A DNA stretch of 64,000 nt from Mesostigma viride (lineage: Eukaryota; Streptophyta; Mesostigmatophyceae; Mesostigmatales; Mesostigmataceae). Positions 19,228 to 29,084 of this stretch are shown here, one piece after another. The stretch lies in the NCBI GenBank assembly GCA_009746045.1, contig RPFO01000392.1, positions 1,972,245 to 2,036,244 of the forward strand. The letters are read 5' to 3'. The notes below the pieces were generated by a model. That model searched no databases, had not been told where the DNA came from, and was given only the letters and a program-made list of their open reading frames with translations. Position numbers and translations under genes: made by a program. Within the stretch, counting starts at the first letter, position 1; every line of letters begins with the position of its first letter.

Positions 19228-21660
19228 CTATATGGCTAAGCGGTATAGAAATTTTATTTTTCCCCTCCCCCCCACCGAGACCACAGGAAGGGCCTCACAC
19301 GGGAGAGAGAGTCCTACGTGAGAAAGGAGATCAGGCATGCGAACAGCTGTATGAAAGAGGTAGGCATAGGATTCATCATCAGGTAGTTCACCATACGGGG
19401 TTACACCCATAGTAGTAGGAACTAGAGTAGTATTGAGAACATCAAGGTCCTCGAAAAAGGAGTAATCTGCACGACGGGAGAGTGCATCTGGTACTATGTT
19501 ATCTACACCCTTAACATACTGAAGTTTAAAAGGGGAAAACTGTGCTAAAAACTCCATCCAGCGCGCTTGACGAGGGGTAAGGTTGGGTTGTGAGAGAAGA
19601 TGGGTAAGGGGACGGTGATCCGTCTGGATAACTAATCTATAAGGATCAATCTCACAGGGTTCATTCAGACAAACATCAAATTGAGCACCTTTAAGAAAGT
19701 GCTGCCACGCGTGGCAACAATACACCACAGCTAATAGTTCTTGCTGGTGTACGGGATAGTTACGCTCCGCAGGAAGCATTGTCCTAGAGATATACTCGAT
19801 TGGCTGTAAGCCCTGACCCTGATCCTGGAGAAGGACGCCCCCTATAGCTACCTTGCTAGCATCTGTAGCTACAACAAAGGGTTTAGTAGTATCCGGTAGG
19901 ATGAGTACGGGAGGGGAGAGGAGTAGGGATTTTAGACACTGAAAAGCCGACTGACATTCACTACTCCAAACAAAGGGGATATCCTTCTTTAATAGATGAT
20001 TAATAGGGGCTGCTATAGTTGCGAAACGCGGGATAAAACGCCTATAGTAAGAAGCAATTCCTAGAAAACTACGTACACCTTTAACGTCGGTAGGGGTAGG
20101 CCATTCCTGAATTGACTTAGTCTTGTCAGGGTCGGTAGCAACCCCGGCATCTGACAGGACGTGCCCTAAAAATGGGACACTCCTACCAGAGCGAACTTTA
20201 GCACGGCGCGCCCATAAAGAATTTTCAGCCATGATTTCTAATACTTTCTTTAAATCACGTAGGTGCGTTTCAAAATCAGGAGAATAAATAAGGATATCAT
20301 CTAAGTAAGCTTGAGCACAAGAACGGTCATGCTCAGATAAAGAAACAGAGGAGAAGGAAGGATCCTTTAAATCAGAGGACACTTGAGGAAGGTGAGAATT
20401 TCCCATAACAGGTCTAAGCACTTCATTCATTAACATTTGGAAAGAGGCAGGAGAGTTACAGAGTCCCATAGCCGCTACTCTAAACTGGTAATGCCCAAAA
20501 GGGGTAGCAAAGGCGGTTTTGTGGCAATCCTCAGGAGCTATACGTAGTTGCCAAAAACCATCCGCACAATCTAGTACTGTGAAACAGGTAGAACCTTTAA
20601 CCTTATTAAATATATCATCAATACGAGGTAGAGGGTATTTAGACTTCACAGTAATATCGTTTAACTTCCTATAATCAGTAACTAGGCGAAACTTGCCATT
20701 TGGCTTAGGAACTAACAGGACACCAGCGGAGTAGGGGGAGTTACTAGGCTCTATCAATCCTGCTTCTAATAGTGATACTAAAATCTGTTTTAGTTCCTTT
20801 AATTCGGTAGGGCCCATTCTATACATCGGAGAGTGCGTAGGAACTGCACCGTCCTTGATAACTACACGGTGTAAAACAGAACGAGGAGGAGGATAAGAAG
20901 GAGTCTTTTCTTCAAATACTTTTGAGGAATCTATCACAGCCATGTATCTTACTATTTCATTTTCAGTAAATCCCACTCCTATTGTATCCACTGTATTTAC
21001 ATCTATATCCACACTATTATTAGTGATAGGTATCTCTTGTACTTCTAACTGAAGGAACATACATAATAGGTATCCATATTCCTTTAGTTCAGATCGCAAT
21101 TCGTCATTGGACATTAATACTTCAGGTATAGGTCTCACAGGAGGATCAACAGGTGTAGGAGGAGTAATATCTACCAAGGATAAATTTTCTAATCTATAAT
21201 GACGTTCCGGTACCCAGTAAGAGCTATCTGGAAACCAAATGACCATAGTATCATAATTAATAGTAATCTTATTATCCTGGTGCCAATCTAATCCTAGTAA
21301 TACATCAGCTGTAGTGATAGGGCCTATAGTGGCCGTCAGGTTGACCGTACGTCCTTGTATGACCAGGGGAAGGGACACCGTACCCGGGGAATGACTGGTG
21401 CGACCGTCAGCATAATGGACAGTGACAGTTTTTGTGTGAGGGGTAGGGACTAGTCCTAAACGCCTAACTAGGGCCTCGCTCACAAAGGAGCTAGCCGCAC
21501 CGCTATCCACTAACACAGAGACATTCAAGAGTTCATCAGCATGCAAGAAGGGGTCTACAACAGTATGAGGGACGGTTAAGCCACCATTCAAGAACATAAG
21601 AGGACGCACACGTAGTGGTAGGGATGATTCAGCTCCTACAGAGGTTATAAAAACAGGCAA
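19228..21660 (-). CDS. Gypsy protease - reverse transcriptase - RNase H
   Basis: The 810-residue frame contains a retropepsin with D52-S-G (VLVDSGAASSF) and LLGLDWH, then a reverse transcriptase (YRKLNDITVKSKYPLP, FTVLDCADGFWQL, YLDD with D454 and D455) and an RNase H with VVATDASKVAIGG near 600 and QTDHRPL near 690. Sequence and order PR-RT-RH-IN are Ty3/gypsy. The frame stays open upstream across the G-rich tract at 21731-21743 into the end of gag. Translation therefore probably enters from Gag rather than at 21660. It ends at 19228, 46 bp after a second G-rich tract where the integrase frame takes over. Confidence 0.93.
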   Translation of the reverse strand: MPVFITSVGAESSLPLRVRPLMFLNGGLTVPHTVVDPFLHADELLNVSVLVDSGAASSFVSEALVRRLGLVPTPHTKTVTVHYADGRTSHSPGTVSLPLVIQGRTVNLTATIGPITTADVLLGLDWHQDNKITINYDTMVIWFPDSSYWVPERHYRLENLSLVDITPPTPVDPPVRPIPEVLMSNDELRSELKEYGYLLCMFLQLEVQEIPITNNSVDIDVNTVDTIGVGFTENEIVRYMAVIDSSKVFEEKTPSYPPPRSVLHRVVIKDGAVPTHSPMYRMGPTELKELKQILVSLLEAGLIEPSNSPYSAGVLLVPKPNGKFRLVTDYRKLNDITVKSKYPLPRIDDIFNKVKGSTCFTVLDCADGFWQLRIAPEDCHKTAFATPFGHYQFRVAAMGLCNSPASFQMLMNEVLRPVMGNSHLPQVSSDLKDPSFSSVSLSEHDRSCAQAYLDDILIYSPDFETHLRDLKKVLEIMAENSLWARRAKVRSGRSVPFLGHVLSDAGVATDPDKTKSIQEWPTPTDVKGVRSFLGIASYYRRFIPRFATIAAPINHLLKKDIPFVWSSECQSAFQCLKSLLLSPPVLILPDTTKPFVVATDASKVAIGGVLLQDQGQGLQPIEYISRTMLPAERNYPVHQQELLAVVYCCHAWQHFLKGAQFDVCLNEPCEIDPYRLVIQTDHRPLTHLLSQPNLTPRQARWMEFLAQFSPFKLQYVKGVDNIVPDALSRRADYSFFEDLDVLNTTLVPTTMGVTPYGELPDDESYAYLFHTAVRMPDLLSHVGLSLPCEALPVVSVGGRGKIKFLYRLAI

Positions 21661-21703
21661 GCAAAAATTATTATCTGGGGTACTATCTAAGGACCTGTCC
21701 AGG

Positions 21704-23379
21704 TTACCCCCGGCTGACAGGCCTACTGTTCCCCCTCCCCCCCAAATCCATAGGAACTAACCCCGAAGAAGACCCTGGCGGAAAAGCCACTGCTGGAGGG
21801 TCACGAGGGATTGAAGAGGGTGCGGGAGCCTGATTATCATAGGGGAACCCTGGGGATCCTGTCTGCACAGCATTCAGCCTACTAGGGGTAGCTGAAGGAA
21901 TGCGTCCTGAAGTGGGACGAATAGGAGCACGCTGAGGGGTACGAGGAGGGCGAGCGTCGGGATGAGGGGGAGCACCCGAAAGGAACTTGGGGCACTCACG
22001 TTTAAGATGACCTACTTCCTTACAATGATAGCAGGTGATATGAGAGACATCCAGAGCTGAAAGGTCAGTCACACAAATATCTAATTCTTCTACATAGGAG
22101 TTCTCCTCCTCAGGGGTAAGGCTAATATTATTAATACGGGAACGGGTAGGAAGAGAAGGCGTGGAGAAGAAATCTGCTACTCGTAAAAGATGCTGGCGCA
22201 CATGCTTGAGGGGCAGGTCAGTAAAACGGTAGGCAGAGAACTGGCGCTTGACTTCACGCAATAAGGGTCTACTGAGGCCCTGAAGGAAGCGGGCACGTAC
22301 TTCTGCGCCCGACAAATCCCTAATTCGTACCATCTGGGCATCAAACTCTTTCATATATTCTTTGAAGGATTTGGTACCCTGCTGCAAGGTACCAAAGGCT
22401 AATCTATCCTGCCAATCTGCATCGGGAGGGACTAAATGGTTCTCTAAACGCTTAAACAATTCTGCTACAGAGTTTGGGTAGGCATGAGAGGCAAGAGACT
22501 CACACTGGATGAGGTTAGCAAGCTCAGGAGTAATGCAGGTAGTAAGATAATGAGGAACTAGTACAGCATCAGAGAGGCGCCACCTATTGTGGTTCTGCCA
22601 GACTCTGTGTTCTGGGTGAGCAACATAATGAAAGTGAAAAACTGTTGAGGGGTAGACTTGACATCCAGCTTAGGAAGGTTGGCAAAGAGGGGAAGAGCAG
22701 GAGGCTTAGGGGGATTAGAAGAATCAGTTTTTCCCATAGGGCCACTATCTTCCACTGCTACATAAGCGGGATAGAAGGAAGGGATAGGAAAAGTTTTGGG
22801 TAGGGGTCTAGAGGGAGCCACCGTTTCAGGATGGTGCCCATAGGAGAAGGGAACAGTATATTGCTCACGAAGAGAGGAGTAGGCAAAATGATCATAATTC
22901 CTATCATCTAGGGGCATGGTACTGAAATCATTATTAACTTCTAAATCAGCCACACGGGTAGGGACCTGGGCAGCCTCATAGGCCGTCTCAGGGTAGGACC
23001 AGGAAGCAGGTGGGTAAAAGGGAACTGCACTAGGGCGCCCAGAAGGGCCGACAGGGGCAGAGGTACGACCCGTGTTAAGGCAGGCATGGAAGGCACAGGG
23101 TGGGATCAAGGAGGCCTAGAAGCATTGTTAGTGAGTGAGGACCTGCTGGAGGGGTGAGCCAAGGTTGCAGAAGGGGCAGGGGCCTGGTTCACAGCAAAAG
23201 AGGGTTCATCACTAAATCTGACTTGTGAGAAACGTTGTTCATAGGTAGGTGGGGTAATTGAGGGACGACGGCGACCACCAGCAACAGGAGAAGGAGGTGA
23301 GGTACGCAGAATACCTTGAGGAGTGAGATGGTGTACCGTTTCCAAGGAGTCCCGTCGGTTACCACGAGTATTGTTAGTG

Positions 23380-23411
<32 letters not shown>

Positions 23412-23450
23412 GGTAGGTATAGGCGACATATCTCCACCCACTGGATCCAT
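21704..23450 (-). pseudogene. Gypsy gag (capsid and CCHC nucleocapsid), frame-disrupted
   Basis: Gag builds the virus-like particle. Three frames follow each other: 23450-23106 (an Asn-rich start with MDPVGGDMSP), about 23109-22558 (ending LFANLPKLDVKSTPQQFF) and about 22610-21704. The last carries the typical retrotransposon capsid region (WRLSDAVLVPHYL, NLIQCESLAS, FKEYMKEFDAQM, ARFLQGLSRP) and a zinc knuckle CYHCKEVGHLKREC. It is open upstream of its first ATG at 22459. The two internal frame changes imply indels. The end, PMDLGGRGN, falls on a G7-A-G5 tract where the pol frame continues. Confidence 0.8.
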
Positions 23451-23542
23451 CTTTAATTACGTAAAGGAATAGGAATCTAGATGAAAGCAACAAAAGGAAA
23501 AAGGAAAAACCTTGAAGGTCTGAAGCAAGAACAAAATTAAAA

Positions 23543-23935
23543 TCAATCCTTTTTAACAACAGTAATGGATAGGGAACCAAACTCCAAAGTGAGAGGAGTA
23601 TCTGAAGCAGATGCAGATGCAGCCCGTTTAGGGGGAGAAGAAGGAGGGGTAGCAAAGACTAGAGCTTCTACGGGAGGACGACCATGAGGAATAGGGCGTA
23701 CATGCAGGCCTAAATCTGTTTGGCTATGATCTATAAGGAACTGCTGAGCTTCTTCGAAGGACATAAATTTCTTATACCTAATTACGTTGTATACACGATT
23801 CTGAACGATTTTCCTAGCGTCGGACCAAGAAAGGAAAATGGAGGACCATTGAGGCGTAATCACTACGTAATATTTAGCTAGACTATTATCGCTAGAAGAA
23901 TGGGAAGGAGCAGTAAAAGATCGCCTCTGGCTCAT
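23543..23935 (-). CDS. Gypsy leading ORF with RNase H1-type hybrid-binding domain
   Basis: This 130-residue intact ORF precedes gag by 92 bp. Residues about 20-67 (YYVVITPQ...IFLSWSDARKIVQN...YKKFMSFEEAQQFL) match the N-terminal domain of eukaryotic RNase H1 and caulimovirus P6 (Caulimo_VI fold), which binds RNA/DNA hybrids or dsRNA. The rest is Pro/Ser-rich. In this place it could chaperone reverse transcription, regulate translation of the downstream frames or act in packaging (inference). It has its own ATG at 23935 and no catalytic RNase H part, which is instead inside Pol. Confidence 0.7.
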   Translation of the reverse strand: MSQRRSFTAPSHSSSDNSLAKYYVVITPQWSSIFLSWSDARKIVQNRVYNVIRYKKFMSFEEAQQFLIDHSQTDLGLHVRPIPHGRPPVEALVFATPPSSPPKRAASASASDTPLTLEFGSLSITVVKKD

Positions 23936-24464
23936 GGTAACGCACCTGGTGGGTCTTGAGTAGTCAAATGAGGAGAACGAGGAGAAGGCGACTTATCTCG
24001 TGTGTCTGAAACCGAACCAGATTGACGACGCACGCAGGGACGAGGTTTCCAGCGCCAGGTGGTCGTAAGTATCCGGTTTCAAGAATTCTGCGTCTGGCGA
24101 TGGGTCGTCTAAATACAAAGCAGGCAAGAATGCAGAAAAAGTGTAATCTACGAGACGCTAGTCGTCTCTCTAACGTAGAACCAAAACCATCACCTATCTA
24201 TGACAGTAGGCAACATGTCGCAGGAAAACAAAACGAGGAAAAGGAGCTATCTATAAAAGGATTTTCCGCTTCGAGCAGGTCTATCTTCTAGGCAGGGCGT
24301 GTCCCGAATCGGGCAGCACTACCCCCCCAGCTCGCAGGCGACCCGCCCATTACCTGTCAAGTAGGTGTCGTCTTCATTTTCCCAGCCGCGGAAGGGTTGA
24401 TTCAATGACGTATGTTGCAGAGGATCGTCGTCTCGCTCTCTATCTAAACTACCTCCGAGTCCAT
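23936..24464 (-). other. Gypsy 5' leader with primer-binding site
   Basis: The 529 bp between the 5' LTR and the first ORF hold no supported gene. On the - strand the segment next to the LTR reads TGGACTCGGAGG, a plausible tRNA primer site starting with the expected TGG. The ORF at 24022-24291 on the opposite strand has no protein-like character. Confidence 0.5.
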
Positions 24465-25036
24465 TGTTACGCCGCAAGCCTCGGCCGCCACCTCTACCTC
24501 TACCTCTCCTGATGCTACCTAGGCTAGTAAGGCCGCCTCTAGTTAAACCCCTAGCGAAAGACGAACGAGACGATCCAGATCTCAATGCATTTACATATGT
24601 ACTACTGTAATACGCCATAAGCCATTTAACCAAACCCGTTTACTCCAGGAATAGAGGAAGGAAACACAACTAAACTGCCGTGACCCAAGCTAATATGTGT
24701 TAATTCATTTAACACACGCCGAGTGACCACACAAGAAGTGGAACGTGCATAAATGGTCACCAACGGTCCAACAGGCTCGGGCCGACTTGGCCCTCGCCTG
24801 CAGAAACACAGAAACACAGGCAGGTGCACAGATGCACGCCGGTCCACTACATTCTACCAAAGGATAAGGACCACTAATAAAGTATGCGGCGCGGCGCCCA
24901 AAGGCACCCAATATACCACAGTACTGTTACGAGGACAATAATGTCCCAGCTAGGACTACACGTAAACCTAGGAACAACCGAAGCCAAGGACCTAATTTAC
25001 GTCCGTAACTACAACGAATTGTTACGCGACGTAACA
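24465..25036 (-). repeat. Gypsy 5' LTR
   Basis: A 572-bp direct repeat of 14259-14835 with TG...CA ends, followed on the right by the target duplication TACGGG. Confidence 0.92.
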
Positions 25037-25205
25037 TACGGGTATACGAACAGACTTGTGCCAATGATGTCGGCCTTGATATCGAGAGCTTATGCGCCTG
25101 GAATGTATCTGCCTGCCTTCGACGAGTTAGTAGCAACTTTGGCTCAGTCATCGGCACTGGCGGGTACAGTAAAATTCGTCATATATTCGTTTTTTGACGT
25201 TATAA
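25037..25205. other. Flanking DNA between gypsy and piggyBac insertions
   Basis: This is the continuation of the sequence before 14259. One frame is open across it (YTNRLVPMMSALISRAYAPG type), but it is too short to identify. It ends with ATAA, the piggyBac target duplication. Confidence 0.4.
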
Positions 25206-25220
25206 CCCTTAAACCGTAGC

Positions 25221-25602
25221 AACTCAGTCCTAAAAATCGGACTGAGTTGCACATCTTTGCACATTTGTTGTGTATGGCCTAAAAACAAATTCTGGCCACC
25301 CCTTGGTACCAAGCATGCATATATGTTGATTTTCATGGGGGATAGGTCACTGGTCCCAAATCAGTTACTTTTGGGTGCTATAAATAGCGCACACCCCAGG
25401 GGGGTACGGAAAATTGGGATTTGACATGTATATAATGCATCAGTGGCTGCGTTTCAAATATATAGACCCTGGAATTTCAATGGCAGATGGAAATAATCCT
25501 AGGAAGGCCATAGGAACACTGGCTTCATGGAATGTTACAGAGCTCTACATGCCACGTAGCGAAAACCCCAAAGTGACTCAGTCCTAAAAATAGGACTGAG
25601 TT
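25221..25602. repeat. Left subterminal palindromes of piggyBac
   Basis: AACTCAGTCC-TAAAAATC-GGACTGAGTT at 25221-25248 and a second ACTCAGTCC...GGACTGAGT at about 25577-25602 are near-perfect palindromes. They are likely transposase-binding sites because the same core is duplicated at the right end. Confidence 0.6.
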
Positions 25603-25827
25603 TTATGGCTACAATTTGGTAGCAAACAAACATAAAACATTATTCCATATGGCATAAACATATGGCAAGACACACAAAATGCACAAAATTGTCAAGCCCA
25701 GGTGTTGGCACAAGACACCATGCCATAAAACATCCGAAGATGTGCCAGCATAAACATGCGCGCGCAGCGGTAAGCAAAGGTCTAGCCCTATGCTAAAGTG
25801 ACACATACAGCTATATAGGGCTACCAT

Positions 25828-28182
25828 TTACAATGCCCGCCTCTTGCTCTTCAGAGCACGCCGCCTAGAGGCCCCTGCCAGCTGGCCAGCACCCTCTGCC
25901 GCCCTCGTGGTGCGCCCGTTGGCCTCAGCCCAGGCCCTGCCAGCAGTGCTACGGCGCGTGAGGGGCTGCTGGGCGCGCTGCTTGCGGTCGCCCCCGTCCA
26001 GGCCGGTCAGCAGCCCCCCATGGTACACGTTCCAGCAGGCGCCCACGCACAGCGCCGCGTCGCAGTCTTTGCACCAGAAGCTGGTGCGCTTGCGCACCTT
26101 CTCCACCGTGCACACCACGCACTGGGCCTGCTCCACAAAGGGGATGCGCTCTGGCTCCAGGTGGGTGTTAGAGAGGCGGCCGTCCGGCCCGGGCTGGCGG
26201 ATTGGTGGTGAGACGAGGAGAGCCGTCCTGCCACCTGTCCACTGATTGGTGCACAGCTCGTCGGCCAGCTTGCTCAAGAAGCCAGCATGGCTGAAGATGT
26301 CAGCGCGGCCAGCACGGGTGAGCTTGTGCAGGATGTAGGCGTTGGTGACCGAGTTGGCCAGGTGGCCAGTTGCAGCCCTGTGCCACCAAATGCGCGTCAC
26401 GAGCGCATCCTGCACAGGGTATTCAGCCCCGAGCTGGTCCTGCAAGTCCACCCCCTTGTAGGTCCCCCAGTAGATCGGCACCAGGCTGGGGGCAGGCACC
26501 GTGATGCGGATGTCGCGGCCCCCATGGCGGCTGACCTCCACCTCCGTGAGCGGGATCCCCTTGGACGCCATCCACACCGTCTTCCTGTCCTGCCACGCCA
26601 CGAGGGTGAGCCCATCCTGATCGACAGCCCATGCGTAGTCCCCCTGCTCCGGCCTGCGCCCCAGCTGGTCCTTGACCTCCCTGAAGGGAAGCCCGCGCCG
26701 GTTGGGCATGATAGTGCCCACCACCTGGTGGCCCTGCACGTCGTGGAGCTCCTCCAGCATGTCGCGGCTGGTGTAGAAGCGGTCGGTGGCAATCCTGCAC
26801 GGGTGCGGCAGCTCACCCGCCAGCATCTTGGTGATCCTGTACGTGTGCTGCTCCTCGGGCAGCTTGTCGTAGGTGTGCGCGTGGTAGAGGAAGCCCGTCG
26901 GCCAGTCGCAAACGCAATACTGCTTGATGTGGAACGGGGAGGGCTTGGTCGGGTTATAGCACCGGATGGGGCACAGCTTGTGCCGTGTGGAGATGGAGCG
27001 CTCGTCGATGGCAGCCTGCTCCCCTGGCACGAAGTACTTCTTGTATGCCGCATTCAGCAGCTCCTCCAACCAGAGGAACTGGAAGAGCCTCCACTCGCGT
27101 GTCTGGCGGTTCTCAGGGCGGTCTGCGGTGTTCCTGAAATGGAGATAGCGGCAAATCTGGTCAAACCTGAACTCAGACATCACGTGCTGCAGGTTGACAG
27201 GAGCTGCAGCGCCCATGGGCAGCCCAGAAAAGTAGTCTCCCCTTGCAGGCAGATGCACAAGCGACATTGTGATGATGATGCCCAAGAACTTGCCGAGCTC
27301 GTGGATAGACATTGGTGTCCAATCCCGAGCTCCAGCCTTGCCAGCAGCTCGCTGCTGATCAGCATACCGGTTGGTCTCAGCAACGATGGGCTCGAGCACA
27401 GTCTTGGGATCCCAAAACAGAAGGAACAGCTCGAGAGGACCAAACCTGTGCGCACGGCCGGGAATGTTCTTGTATGTCGCCTTGCCGTCAAACGCCGGCG
27501 CAGGTATGTCGGGCACAATTCCATCCTCAGGCTTTCCTGTCCCGAAAATCCAGTCACCATCCTCCTGAGCACGACCAGCCGCACCGTCATCAGGCTGCTC
27601 CTCATCGTCGGACTCGACAAGGTCTGGCACCTCGTCCTGCTCCTCATCAGCGCTGCCTTCAGAGTTGTCGTCTGCAGGCGGGGCTGGCTGCAGCCGACGC
27701 CTTCTGGGTGGATTCTGGCGTGCCGGTGCTCTGGCCGAACGGCCAGACTTGCGCTTGGCACGCTTCTTGACTGGGGAAACCGAAATATCCTCGCTGTCGC
27801 CATCGCTAGCTGAGGAGGGGTCAGATTCGTCGTCGGCACCCCCCGACACCCCACCGTCGTCAACATCATCCTGCACTGCGGCATCGCCATCATTCTCATC
27901 GCCACCGTCACCATCTGCCGAGCCTGCAGCCTCGGCAACCTTCCACTGATAAACCTGCGCCTTGGTGAAGTCGTATTTCTTCGGATCGCCCTCAAAAAGA
28001 CATTTCGCGATAGTGCATGCGCGGTTCAGCGACACTACAGACCCAGGAATGCGCACAGTATCATGATTTTCCCCGAAATTCTCGCGTGCCCAGCCAGCAC
28101 CGAATATAGCCGGTGGTACCGAAAGCTTAATTCCACGTCTAAGCAAAAATCCTGACTGCGCGCCACCGGGAGGCGACGCCAT
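25828..28182 (-). CDS. piggyBac transposase
   Basis: The 784-residue protein cuts and pastes the element through a DDD RNase H-like core. Residues 1-230 are a disordered, acidic N-terminus with a basic patch (KKRAKRKSGR) that may be a nuclear signal. The core follows: TPMSIHELGKFLGIIITM, D393 in AIDERS, D467 in ATDRFYTS and D579 (plus D582) in KGVDLQDQL, matching the three catalytic aspartates of the family. A cysteine-rich C-terminal domain (CVVCTVEKV...FWCKDCDAALC...CWNVYH, about 688-725) is the zinc-binding end-recognition module. A basic tail follows. The frame has no breaks, and the element's ends are intact. The 508-residue ORF on the opposite strand (26287-27813) is a GC-rich shadow. 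Confidence 0.93.
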   Translation of the reverse strand: MASPPGGAQSGFLLRRGIKLSVPPAIFGAGWARENFGENHDTVRIPGSVVSLNRACTIAKCLFEGDPKKYDFTKAQVYQWKVAEAAGSADGDGGDENDGDAAVQDDVDDGGVSGGADDESDPSSASDGDSEDISVSPVKKRAKRKSGRSARAPARQNPPRRRRLQPAPPADDNSEGSADEEQDEVPDLVESDDEEQPDDGAAGRAQEDGDWIFGTGKPEDGIVPDIPAPAFDGKATYKNIPGRAHRFGPLELFLLFWDPKTVLEPIVAETNRYADQQRAAGKAGARDWTPMSIHELGKFLGIIITMSLVHLPARGDYFSGLPMGAAAPVNLQHVMSEFRFDQICRYLHFRNTADRPENRQTREWRLFQFLWLEELLNAAYKKYFVPGEQAAIDERSISTRHKLCPIRCYNPTKPSPFHIKQYCVCDWPTGFLYHAHTYDKLPEEQHTYRITKMLAGELPHPCRIATDRFYTSRDMLEELHDVQGHQVVGTIMPNRRGLPFREVKDQLGRRPEQGDYAWAVDQDGLTLVAWQDRKTVWMASKGIPLTEVEVSRHGGRDIRITVPAPSLVPIYWGTYKGVDLQDQLGAEYPVQDALVTRIWWHRAATGHLANSVTNAYILHKLTRAGRADIFSHAGFLSKLADELCTNQWTGGRTALLVSPPIRQPGPDGRLSNTHLEPERIPFVEQAQCVVCTVEKVRKRTSFWCKDCDAALCVGACWNVYHGGLLTGLDGGDRKQRAQQPLTRRSTAGRAWAEANGRTTRAAEGAGQLAGASRRRALKSKRRAL

Positions 28183-28430
28183 GGCTGCTGTCGTTACTCG
28201 TCGTTTGCGTGGTCTTCGTCGTTTTGGCTCGTTTTGGTCATTTTTTTCGCGCCCAAAGTTACCTTTGGACCAGGGTACCCCCCTGGATATTTCTGTTCAT
28301 AGCTCCCTGTCCAGGTGTCCAAAAGTAGTAAACCAGGGGTGTACGTGAAAGTACAAATCTAGATCTCGAAGTTGGTCCAAACAGAATATTCAAAAGTTTG
28401 CTAGAATTATAGCTAGTTCTGCCACAAACT

Positions 28431-28482
28431 CGGTCCGATTTTTAGGACTGAGAAAAACTCAGTCCTTCAAATCGGACTGAGT
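28431..28482. repeat. Right subterminal palindromes of piggyBac
   Basis: CTCGGTCCGATTTTTAGGACTGAG and then CTCAGTCC-TTCAAATC-GGACTGAG stand side by side, 10 bp before the terminal repeat. They mirror the two left palindromes. Confidence 0.6.
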
Positions 28483-28525
28483 ACGGTTTAAGGGATAATA
28501 GTGCATTTACCCTGGCCAGTGCATC

Positions 28526-28612
28526 TACCCGCCCACCCACCCACCCACCCACCCACCCACCCACCCACCCACCCACCCACCCACCCACCCACCCACCCAC
28601 CCACCTACCTAC
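28526..28612. repeat. (CCCA)n microsatellite
   Basis: About twenty uninterrupted CCCA units, ending in CCTA variants. It is the first half of an apparent 163-residue ORF that encodes only Thr-His-Pro and Leu-Thr repeats. Confidence 0.95.
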
Positions 28613-28669
28613 CTATCATACACGCACTCACGCTCACGCTCACGCCCACTCGCACGCTCACGCTCACAC

Positions 28670-28982
28670 ACACACTCACACTCACACTCACACTCACACT
28701 CACACTCACACTCACACTCACACTCACACTCACACTCACACTCACACTCACACTCACACTCACACTCACACTCACACTCACACTCACACTCACACTCACA
28801 CTCACACTCACACTCACACTCACACTCACACTCACACTCACACTCACACTCACACTCACACTCACACTCACACTCACACTCACACTCACACTCACACTCA
28901 CACTCACACTCACACTCACACTCACACTCACACTCACCATACTCACCACATTCACCACACTCACCACACTCACCATACTCAC
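28670..28982. repeat. (ACACTC)n hexanucleotide array
   Basis: More than forty nearly perfect ACACTC units, then degenerate CACCATACT/CACCACACT units to 28982. The degenerate units reappear at 29328-29405 on the far side of a transposon 3' end, suggesting that the array was interrupted by an insertion. Confidence 0.95.
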
Positions 28983-29084
28983 CTCTAATTAATTAATTAA
29001 GTAAGTAAGTAAGTAATTAAACCCGTGCCGTCCCGTTGGGGAGTCACGGATCGAGCATTAACCCCGATGGATGGATGGAAGGAT

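Larger units (their letters stand above)
14259..25036 (-). mobile_element. Complete Ty3/gypsy chromovirus-type LTR retrotransposon
   Basis: Two LTRs (14259-14835 and 24465-25036), each TGTTACG...GTAACA, bound a 10.8-kb element on the - strand. The 6-bp sequence TACGGG directly precedes the left LTR (14253-14258) and follows the right one (25037-25042), a target duplication. Internal order on the - strand: 5' LTR, leader, a small ORF with an RNase H1-type hybrid-binding domain, gag, PR-RT-RNase H, integrase with chromodomain, a long accessory region, polypurine tract and 3' LTR. A primer site starting TGGACTCGGAGG begins 2 bp inside the 5' LTR. By eye the LTRs differ by two substitutions and one 5-bp indel, so the insertion is young. 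Confidence 0.92.
25206..28494 (-). mobile_element. Intact piggyBac-superfamily DNA transposon
   Basis: The 3289-bp element begins CCCTTAAACCGTA and ends with its reverse complement TACGGTTTAAGGG, a 13-bp terminal inverted repeat with the CCC/GGG ends typical of piggyBac. It is flanked on both sides by ATAA (25202-25205, 28495-28498). Subterminal palindromes built on CTCAGTCC...GGACTGAG lie at 25221-25249, 25576-25602 and, doubled, 28431-28482. One intact transposase is encoded on the - strand. A TATAAATAGC sequence lies in the left region, downstream of the transposase gene. Confidence 0.92.

Noticed and set aside
26287..27813. A 508-residue ORF on the + strand opposite the piggyBac transposase
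   Set aside because: It is fully antisense to an unmistakable transposase, in GC-rich codons that avoid stops; its sequence has the composition of a shadow frame and no domain.
28501..28992. 163- and 125-residue ORFs over the microsatellites
   Set aside because: They encode only translated CCCA and ACACTC repeats on both strands.
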